DNA from: Streptomyces indicus
GTDB taxonomy: Bacteria > Actinomycetota > Actinomycetes > Streptomycetales > Streptomycetaceae
Assembly: GCF_900100315.1 (NCBI RefSeq)
Contig: NZ_FNFF01000022.1
Location: forward strand, 1-64,000
Direction: 5' to 3'
Length of the DNA stretch: 64,000 nt
Position numbers and translations under genes: made by a program. The notes beneath the pieces were generated by a model. The model was given only the letters and a program-made list of their open reading frames with translations, did no database searches and was not told the origin of the DNA. This document shows, piece by piece, positions 29,246 through 35,450 of the stretch; positions within the stretch are counted from its first letter, which is position 1; every line of letters begins with the position of its first letter.

Positions 29246-29796
29246 CGGAGCAGCCCCTTCATCTCGATCAGGGGGAGCGACTTCAGGGCCGCCTCCTCCG
29301 CCTCGCGGGCGGCGTCTTCGGCGTTCACACCGAGCTTGGAGCCCTGGATCTTCTGGTGCAGCTTGAGGATCGCGTCCATCAGCATCTCGGGCCGCGGCGG
29401 GCAGCCGGGCAGGTAGATGTCGACGGGGACGATGTGGTCGACGCCCTGGACGATCGCGTAGTTGTTGAACATGCCGCCGGAGGAGGCGCAGACGCCCATC
29501 GAGATGACCCACTTGGGGTTGGGCATCTGGTCGTAGACCTGCCTGAGGACCGGCGCCATCTTCTGGCTGACCCGGCCCGCGACGATCATCAGGTCCGCCT
29601 GGCGGGGCGAACCGCGGAACACCTCCATGCCGAAGCGGGCGAGGTCATAGCGGCCCGCACCCGTCGTCATCATCTCGATCGCGCAGCACGCGAGGCCGAA
29701 GGTGGCGGGGAAGACGGATGCCTTGCGCACCCAGCCCGCGGCCTGTTCGACCGTCGTCAGCAGAAAACCGCTCGGCAGCTTCTCTTCGAGTCCCAT
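29242..29796 (-). CDS. nuoB: NADH-quinone oxidoreductase subunit B
   Basis: 184 residues. It holds cluster N2, the last carrier before the quinone: adjacent Cys37-Cys38 in FGLACCAIEMM, one cysteine in MGVCASSGGMF and one in LPGCPPRPEML. The ATG at 29796 is 10 bases after the nuoA stop. Confidence 0.96.
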   Translation of the reverse strand: MGLEEKLPSGFLLTTVEQAAGWVRKASVFPATFGLACCAIEMMTTGAGRYDLARFGMEVFRGSPRQADLMIVAGRVSQKMAPVLRQVYDQMPNPKWVISMGVCASSGGMFNNYAIVQGVDHIVPVDIYLPGCPPRPEMLMDAILKLHQKIQGSKLGVNAEDAAREAEEAALKSLPLIEMKGLLR

Positions 29797-29806
29797 TGGT
29801 GACCCC

Positions 29807-30166
29807 TCAGTCCCATTCCAGGCCGCCGCGCCGCCATACGTACGCGTAGGCGACGAAGACGGTGAGCACGAAGAGCAACATCTCCACGAGCCCGAAAACA
29901 CCCAGGGCGTCGAAGGTGACCGCCCAGGGATAGAGGAAGACGATCTCGATATCGAAGATGATGAAGAGCATCGCCGTCAGGTAGTACTTGATCGGGAAGC
30001 GCCCACCGCCGGCCGGAGTCGGCGTCGGCTCGATACCGCACTCGTAGGCTTCGAGCTTGGCGCGGTTGTACCGCTTTGGACCGATAAGCGTGGCCATGAC
30101 CACGGAGAAGATCGCAAAGCCTGCCGCTAGGGCTCCCAGTACGAGGATGGGCGCATAGGCGTTCAC
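29807..30166 (-). CDS. nuoA: NADH-quinone oxidoreductase subunit A
   Basis: 119 residues, three helices. KLEAYECGIEP is the family signature loop, and FDIEIVFLYPWAV the conserved second helix. It is the first gene of the 14-gene operon; its GTG start at 30166 has GAGGAGCGAGGAG upstream. A Rex-like operator lies 107 bases before it. Confidence 0.96.
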   Translation of the reverse strand: MNAYAPILVLGALAAGFAIFSVVMATLIGPKRYNRAKLEAYECGIEPTPTPAGGGRFPIKYYLTAMLFIIFDIEIVFLYPWAVTFDALGVFGLVEMLLFVLTVFVAYAYVWRRGGLEWD

Positions 30167-30929
30167 CGCTCCTCGCTCCTCTCAGTCGACATTGACTGCT
30201 TCGGCGGACGGACCTGCACGGGGCGCGGCCCCGTCGCCGGACGTGTGTCCCGGCTCACCAAGATCGTGCTTATGTGAGGCAGTTCACAAGCCCAACTGCC
30301 CCGCATCCTATGCCTGCCGGTCTGTGATCTGCGACACGGGGTACGACAACGCCTTTGTGATCTCCACCACCTGACGAAGGATCATGAAGTCGGATGAGCG
30401 GTGATCTTCACACGCGAAGCTCCGGAGTGATCACCAATGGTGATCAATTCGCCAGTTACCCTGGTCATGGGGGTGCGCCCACTATCAAGTGATGGCTACT
30501 GCAAGCAAATTGGCGCCTTGATCGGGAACCTGATAAGGGGAGCCTTCCCTCGCCCGGGGGACCTCTTCGTACGCGCGCTGACGCGTGCACGCGTTCACGA
30601 TCGATCGGTGCCGGAGATGTGCCCGGAATGCGACTGCGGGGTGAACGGCCGCCGGAGATCGTCACGGTGACCATTCCGTGACCTGTGCCACACCTGTGCG
30701 GCGGCTGAACAACCGGGCTTGGCCAACGAGGCCGAGCAGTGGTAGGCGCCTGGCAAATCGGGCGTTATTTGGAAAACCCATGATCACAGCGTCGATCAAG
30801 GCTGTCCGAATTGCCCGTTACGGCGTCAATAAGCGTCGACACGCGCGGGATTCGGCTTGATCGGCCTCAACTGTGGCGCAGCACACGTTTCTTGAAGGGA
30901 ACCCTGACGCCCTGATAGCGGTTGTTCTC
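30167..30929. other. 763-bp divergent region between nuoA and the NlpC/P60 gene
   Basis: No convincing gene is present. It contains the Rex-like site, five GTGATC hexamers between 30324 and 30445, and an inverted repeat TGATCACC-N3-GGTGATCA (30428-30446). A possible structured leader runs from about 30530 to 30760, including GTCACGG/CCGTGAC (30661-30682). The base composition is less GC-rich than the genes. Both the nuo promoter and the NlpC promoter should lie here. Confidence 0.6.
30273..30288. promoter_or_regulatory. Rex-type redox operator before nuoA
   Basis: TGTGAGGCAGTTCACA is a 16-bp dyad that matches the published S. coelicolor Rex operator TGTGAACnnnTTCACA except at two bases of the left half. 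Rex is a repressor that releases DNA at high NADH/NAD+, and the nuo operon is a known Rex target in S. coelicolor. The site also fits the CRP pattern TGTGA-N6-TCACA, so sequence alone does not settle which protein binds. Confidence 0.7.
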
Positions 30930-31718
30930 ATGTCCCACACCGCTCACATACCCAGCCACCGGAAGCCCCGCCCGCAGCGCGTCACCAAGCTGCGCGCCGG
31001 AGTTGCCGGTGGCGTCCTCAGCACCCTCGCGGTGGCCGGCACCACTGGCATGGCGAACGCGGCCGAGCCGGTGACCGAGACCATCGAAATGCCCACGCTC
31101 ACCGCCGACCTGGCGACCCAGGTGGCCGCCACGGCGGACGCCACGCAGCAGGCGGCCGACGCGTACACGCTCCAGGCGGACAAGGACGCGGCCGTCGAGC
31201 AGGCGGCCAAGGACGCCAAGAAGGCCAAGGAGAAGGCCGAGGCGAAGGCCGAGGCCGAGAAGAAGGCCGCCGAGCGCGCGGCCAAGGAGCGCGCCGCCCG
31301 CAGCTCCGAGCGCGCCACGCTCTCCACCGCCTCCTCCGCCGCCACCGCCGAGGCCCCCGCCTCCGGCTCGGTCTCCGCGGTCATCTCCTTCCTCAAGGCG
31401 CAGCTCGGCGACGCGTACGTCATGGGCGCCACCGGCCCCAACGCCTGGGACTGCTCCTCCCTCGTCCAGGCCGCCTTCAAGCAGGCCGGCGTGGACCTCC
31501 CCCGCGTCTCCCAGGACCAGTCGACGGTCGGCACCGAGGTCGGCACGTCCAACCTCCAGGTGGGCGACATCCTTTACTGGGGCGGCAAGGGCTCCGCGTA
31601 CCACACGGGTGTCTACATCGGTAACGGCCAGTACCTGGACGCCGCGAACCCCTCGAAGGGCGTCGTCATCCAGGACCTGTCGGGCTACCCGGCTTCGGGC
31701 GCGGTCCGCGTCCTGTAA
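30930..31718 (+). CDS. Secreted NlpC/P60 peptidoglycan endopeptidase
   Basis: 262 residues. A long positively charged n-region precedes a signal peptide ending near MANA (44). Residues 85-125 are a Lys/Ala/Glu coiled coil (AKKAKEKAEAKAEAEKKAAE). The C-terminal NlpC/P60 domain has Cys175 in WDCSSLVQAAF, His225 in YHTGVYIG and a third polar position in QYLDAAN. Such enzymes cut the stem peptide of peptidoglycan during growth or germination. Start choice: ATG 30930 gives the expected signal peptide, although no good ribosome site precedes it; a GTG at 30873 is an alternative. A terminator follows. Confidence 0.88.
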   Translation: MSHTAHIPSHRKPRPQRVTKLRAGVAGGVLSTLAVAGTTGMANAAEPVTETIEMPTLTADLATQVAATADATQQAADAYTLQADKDAAVEQAAKDAKKAKEKAEAKAEAEKKAAERAAKERAARSSERATLSTASSAATAEAPASGSVSAVISFLKAQLGDAYVMGATGPNAWDCSSLVQAAFKQAGVDLPRVSQDQSTVGTEVGTSNLQVGDILYWGGKGSAYHTGVYIGNGQYLDAANPSKGVVIQDLSGYPASGAVRVL

Positions 31719-31734
31719 TTCCCGCTAGCCATCA

Positions 31735-31768
31735 GGGCCGCCGCTCCTCGGGGGAACGGCGGCCCTTT
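31735..31768 (+). terminator. Terminator of the NlpC/P60 gene
   Basis: GGGCCGCCG (31735-31743) pairs with CGGCGGCCC (31757-31765) and is followed by TTT, 16 bases after the stop. Confidence 0.8.
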
Positions 31769-31910
31769 GGCGTGCGCGGAGTTACGGCACGACGTGTCGG
31801 TGACGCGCACCCCATCGCACCCGCAGCCGCGGACCGGGCGTGCAAGCCGTGACGCACGCCCCCACCGGACCCGCAGCCGCACGACCGTCGGAAGGGGACG
31901 GGGAGGGGTG

Positions 31911-31982
31911 CCGGTTACACGGGCGCCCCCGACCCGGACGTGCACGCTCGCAGACCTGCGGCGCCATTGCCCGTGTAACCGG
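31911..31982. repeat. 14-bp perfect inverted repeat with 44-bp spacer
   Basis: CCGGTTACACGGGC (31911-31924) and GCCCGTGTAACCGG (31969-31982) are exact reverse complements. It lies in a non-coding patch. Just to its left, two related ~38-bp segments (near 31799 and 31849, both ending in cacccgcagccgc-like sequence) suggest older duplication. It may be a remnant of a mobile or REP-type element. Confidence 0.6.
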
Positions 31983-32039
31983 TACCCCGGACCGGCACCG
32001 ACCCCAAACGAACGGGAACGCGGATCACACCCGCCCACG

Positions 32040-32500
32040 CGACAGGCGGGGAAAGGGGGTTGAGGGCGACGGGGGAGGCGCACAGGGCCGCAGCCGAGAC
32101 CGCGAACGGGAGCGAGAGCGGGGCCTAGCCGTGGGCGCGAGCGGGAGCGAGAGCGGGAGCGAGAGCGGGGCCGGGAGCGAGAGCGGGGCCGGGCCGTGGG
32201 CGAGAGTCGCCCGAAGGGGCGCACCAACCAGCCGCACCACCTGGCGGGGGCTCCGCCCCCTGCACCCCCGCCCCGCGCCCACACGGGGCCCAGCCAGGCG
32301 GGGCAAGGAGGTTGGGGCGACGGGGAGGCGCACAGGGCCGCAGCCAAGAGCGGGGCCGGGGCCAGGGGTGAGAGCTGCCCGAAGGGCGCACCAACCAACC
32401 CCAGCACCCGGCGGGAGCTCCGCCACCTGCACCCCCGCAGGGCCCAGCCAGGCAGGGCAAGGGGGTTGGGGGGACGCGGAGGCGTACAGGGCCGCAGCCA
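32040..32500. repeat. Degenerate long tandem repeat in an 850-bp gene-free region
   Basis: A 60-bp block at 32286-32345 recurs at 32440-32499 with about six differences, 154 bp apart; a related block ends near 32095. Between the blocks are GC hairpins, including the 28-bp element at 32244-32271 (identical to two copies near recQ) and a two-mismatch variant at 32411-32438. From 32107 to 32210 there is a simple repeat of AGCGAGAGCGGG type. Long open frames across here are Arg/Pro/Gly low-complexity and not believable. Confidence 0.75.
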
Positions 32501-32571
32501 CGGCCGCAGGCGCCAGCCCCTAGCACCCGCTCCGCACCCACGTGCCCCACCCCTTGCTACGCTCCCCCGCC

Positions 32572-32958
32572 ATGACAGAAATCGTGCACCTCACCGAGCG
32601 CACCCTGTGGGACGAAGCCGTTCGGGCGGGGGTGTACGCGCAGTCCACTCGGGGGCGGACCCTCGCTGAGGAAGGGTTCGTTCACTGTTCGACGTGGGAG
32701 CAGCTGCCCGACGTCGCGTCGTTTCTGTACCCCGACGCCGACGCCCCCGGTCGCCGCGCACTCGAACTCGTGCTGCTCGTCATCGAGTCCGAGCGGCTGA
32801 GCGTGCCCGTGCGCTACGAGGCCGCGGCTCCCGGCGGGCCCGAGTTCCCGCACATCTACGGGCCGGTCCCGACGGAAGCCGTGGTCCGCGTGGAGAGCTG
32901 GCCTCCCCCGGGGTGTCTCGGGCTCAGGCCTTCGGAGCCACCTTCGACAGACCGTTGA
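32572..32958 (+). CDS. DUF952-family protein
   Basis: 128 residues. TEIVHLTERTLWDEAVRAGVY, EEGFVHCSTWEQL, FPHIYGPVPTEAVV are the pattern of the DUF952 (PF06108) family, a small cytoplasmic fold of unknown function. The ATG at 32572 has no ribosome site but is preceded by TACGCT at 32558-32563, so a leaderless transcript is likely. The last 35 bp overlap the end of the convergent geranylgeranyl reductase gene. Confidence 0.82.
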   Translation: MTEIVHLTERTLWDEAVRAGVYAQSTRGRTLAEEGFVHCSTWEQLPDVASFLYPDADAPGRRALELVLLVIESERLSVPVRYEAAAPGGPEFPHIYGPVPTEAVVRVESWPPPGCLGLRPSEPPSTDR

Positions 32959-34273
32959 TGATGCGGTCCATCGCGTCCCCGCCCGACGGATCCGTCAGGT
33001 TGGCGAGCATCTTCAGCGTGAAGCGCATCAGCATCGGGTGCGTCAGACCCCGCTGCGTCGCAATCTTCATGACCTTCGGGTTGCCGATCAGCTTCACGAA
33101 CGCGCGGCCCAGCGTGTAGTACCCGCCGTAGGTCTCCTTGAGGACCTTCGGGTAGCGCGCGAGGGCCAGTTCGCGCTGCGCGGGCGTCGCCCGGGCGTGG
33201 GCCTGGACGATGACGTCCGCGGCGATCTGGCCGGACTCCATGGCGTACGCGATGCCCTCGCCGTTGAAGGGGTTCACCAGGCCGCCCGCGTCACCGACGA
33301 GCAGCAGGCCCTTCGTGTAGTGCGGCTGGCGGTTGAAGGCCATGGGGAGGGCCGCCCCGCGGATCGGTCCGGTCATGTTCTCGGGCGTGTAGCCCCAGTC
33401 CTCCGGCATCGAGGCGCACCACGCCTTCAGCACCTCGCGCCAGTCCAGCTCGCGGAAGGCCTTGGAGGAGTTGAGGATGCCGAGGCCGACGTTCGACGTG
33501 CCGTCGCCCATGCCGAAGATCCAGCCGTAGCCGGGAAGGAGTCGGTCCTCGCCCGGGCCTCGGCGGTCCCACAGTTCCAGCCAGGACTCCAGGTAGTCGT
33601 CGTCGTGGCGGGGCGAGGTGAAGTACGTACGGACCGCGACGCCCATCGGGCGGTCCTCGCGGCGGTGCAGGCCCATCGCCAGCGAGATGCGGGAGGAGTT
33701 GCCGTCGGCGGCGACCACCAGCGGGGCGTGGAAGGTGACGTCCTGCTTCTCCTCGCCGAGCTTGGCGTGCACACCGGTGATGCGGCCGGTGCGGTCGTCG
33801 AGGATCGGGGCGCCGACGTTGCAGCGCTCGTACAGCCGCGCCCCCGCCTTCTGCGCCTGGCGCGCGAGCTGCTCGTCGAAGTCGTCGCGCTTGCGCACGA
33901 GTCCGTAGTCCGGATACGAGGCCAGCTCGGGCCAGTCGAGCTGGAGGCGCACCCCGCCGCCGATGATGCGCAGGCCCTTGTTGCGCAGCCAGCCGGCCTC
34001 TTCGGAGATGTCGATGCCCATCGACACCAGCTGCTTGGTGGCACGCGGGGTCAGACCGTCGCCGCAGACCTTCTCGCGCGGGAACGCGGTCTTCTCCAGG
34101 AGCAGGACGTCGAGTCCGGCCTTCGCCAGGTAGTAGGCCGTCGTGGATCCGGCCGGTCCGGCTCCGACCACGATGACGTCGGCGGTGTGCTCGGCCTGTC
34201 CGGACTGTCCGGAGGATTCGGCGAGGGGCTTGGTCAGGGAGTCGGAGGCGGGCTCGGAGAGGGGCTCGGTCAC
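32924..34273 (-). CDS. Geranylgeranyl reductase family FAD-dependent oxidoreductase
   Basis: 449 residues. After a Ser/Glu-rich N-terminus comes the FAD dinucleotide-binding loop VVGAGPAGSTTAYYLAKAG (about residues 35-53), then EKVCGDGLTPRATKQL, the conserved C-G-D-G motif of the family, and LLVGDAGGLVNPFNGEGIAYAMESG near the end. Members reduce isoprenoid double bonds. In actinomycetes the likely job is saturating units of the menaquinone side chain, which fits the surrounding menaquinone genes, but activity is inferred. The GTG at 34273 has GGGGAGAA upstream. It overlaps the DUF952 gene tail to tail. Confidence 0.88.
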   Translation of the reverse strand: MTEPLSEPASDSLTKPLAESSGQSGQAEHTADVIVVGAGPAGSTTAYYLAKAGLDVLLLEKTAFPREKVCGDGLTPRATKQLVSMGIDISEEAGWLRNKGLRIIGGGVRLQLDWPELASYPDYGLVRKRDDFDEQLARQAQKAGARLYERCNVGAPILDDRTGRITGVHAKLGEEKQDVTFHAPLVVAADGNSSRISLAMGLHRREDRPMGVAVRTYFTSPRHDDDYLESWLELWDRRGPGEDRLLPGYGWIFGMGDGTSNVGLGILNSSKAFRELDWREVLKAWCASMPEDWGYTPENMTGPIRGAALPMAFNRQPHYTKGLLLVGDAGGLVNPFNGEGIAYAMESGQIAADVIVQAHARATPAQRELALARYPKVLKETYGGYYTLGRAFVKLIGNPKVMKIATQRGLTHPMLMRFTLKMLANLTDPSGGDAMDRIINGLSKVAPKA

Positions 34274-34372
34274 GGCGGGTTCTCCCCTGGCGTAAAGAAT
34301 CTGCGTGCTGAACAGCACTGGACAGGGGCAGTCTATGGGGGCCGCTTGATCACGAATCGGAGGGCCGCCCGC

Positions 34373-34903
34373 ATGACACCGCCTGCGCCACGCTCGCTCG
34401 TGCCCCTGCCCGCCGACCGGCTGCGCGTCCCGACCGAGGAGGACGCGTACGCCTGGCACACGGTCTTCGACCACCCCGAGGTCATGGAGTTCCACGGCGG
34501 GAGGTCCGCCGAGGTGTCGGTGTACGAGGAGCTCACGGCCCGTCAGCGCCGCCACGACGCCGAACTCGGCTTCTGCTTCTGGACGATCCTCGACGAGGAC
34601 GGCCGGGTCGCCGGCTTCACCGGCGCGCAGCCCTGGCCGCACCAGGAGTGGGGTCCGGTCGGCGCGATAGAGATCGGCTGGCGGCTCGGGCGCGCGGCCT
34701 GGGGCAAGGGGCTTGCCACCGGCGCGGCGCTCACCACGCTGGAGCGGCTGAAGGCGGCCGGGGTGCCGGAGGTGGTCGCGATGGTCGATGCCAGGAACCA
34801 CCGTTCGATCGCCGTGGTCGAGCGGCTCGGGATGGAGCTCGCCGAGGTGTTCACGACACCGGTGGGCAAGCGGCGCGGACACCGCTACCGGCTCGCGCTC
34901 TGA
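34373..34903 (+). CDS. GNAT-family N-acetyltransferase, RimJ/RimL type
   Basis: 176 residues. DRLRVPTEEDAYAWHTVFDHPEV opens the domain; EIGWRLGRAAWGKGLATGAAL is the acetyl-CoA pyrophosphate loop, and DARNHRSIAVVERLGM the C-terminal signature of the RimJ-like subgroup. The acceptor is unknown. The ATG at 34373 has GGAGGG eight bases upstream. It is divergent from the reductase gene; a GTGCTG-AA-CAGCAC palindrome (34305-34318) lies between. Confidence 0.88.
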   Translation: MTPPAPRSLVPLPADRLRVPTEEDAYAWHTVFDHPEVMEFHGGRSAEVSVYEELTARQRRHDAELGFCFWTILDEDGRVAGFTGAQPWPHQEWGPVGAIEIGWRLGRAAWGKGLATGAALTTLERLKAAGVPEVVAMVDARNHRSIAVVERLGMELAEVFTTPVGKRRGHRYRLAL

Positions 34904-35027
34904 GACGGACCGGTCCCGGCGCGCGCTACGAGAGCGACCGGTACCGGCTCGCGCTCCGGGACCGGGCGGGCCGTCCGGCGCCTTCCGGACGGCCCGGTTG
35001 CCGTTTACCCTTCCGGTACGCCTGGGG

Positions 35028-35384
35028 GTGACGGCTTTGCGCAGAAAACCCGAAGTGACGGTTCCGAAGTTCGTCGGTCAGATGGCCATGGACGTGCGCG
35101 AACAGGCCGCGCTCGCCGGTCTGTTGGTCGAGGCGCCGCAGGAGCCCGACTTCCCGTACATGGTCACGGACTACGTCGTACGGCAGTTCCCCGAGCCGGG
35201 TGCGCGGATCCCGTTCGGCGCGGTCGTCACCGTCTGGTTCGACTTCGGCCCCGACGAGGGCGAGGGCGGCAGCGGGGTGCGCGAACCCCGTACTCCACGG
35301 CCGCCGCGCGGCGGAATGCAGCGCGAGCTCGACGAGCCGGGTGAGCACGGCGGCAGCGGGGAGTGGATCCTTCCGGTGCGCTGA
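35028..35384 (+). CDS. Small PASTA-domain protein
   Basis: 118 residues. One PASTA-like domain (about residues 10-75: VTVPKFVGQMAMDVREQAALAGLLV to GAVVTVWFDFGP) is followed by an acidic, Pro/Gly-rich tail. PASTA domains usually bind muropeptides outside the cell, yet no signal peptide or membrane helix is seen here, so it may be cytoplasmic. GTG 35028 was taken as the start; GTG 35055 is an alternative just before the domain. The two ribosome sites are similar in quality. Confidence 0.7.
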   Translation: MTALRRKPEVTVPKFVGQMAMDVREQAALAGLLVEAPQEPDFPYMVTDYVVRQFPEPGARIPFGAVVTVWFDFGPDEGEGGSGVREPRTPRPPRGGMQRELDEPGEHGGSGEWILPVR

Positions 35385-35397
35385 GGCCCGTACGGCG

Positions 35398-35436
35398 AGG
35401 GCCTGCCGCGCGGTGCACCACCACGCCGCAGGCCCT
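35398..35436 (+). terminator. Hairpin after the PASTA gene
   Basis: AGGGCCTGC (35398-35406) pairs with GCAGGCCCT (35428-35436), with further pairing inside the loop. It sits between two convergent genes. Confidence 0.65.
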
Positions 35437-35450
35437 GGCCGGAGGTCGCG

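Noticed and set aside
30540..30670. c-di-AMP (ydaO-type) riboswitch before the NlpC/P60 gene
   Set aside because: CGGGGGACC and GGGGTGAAC look like parts of the motif, but the highly conserved 3' part (GAATCCGTCAGCTAACC-like) is absent, so I did not annotate it.
31685..32550. Several long open frames on both strands in the repeat-rich patch
   Set aside because: They are Arg/Pro/Gly/Ala low-complexity translations of GC repeats without start signals.
35028..35384. Reading the PASTA gene as an extension of the upstream acetyltransferase region (open from 34788)
   Set aside because: The upstream part overlaps the acetyltransferase in another frame and is a low-complexity translation; the domain starts after 35055.
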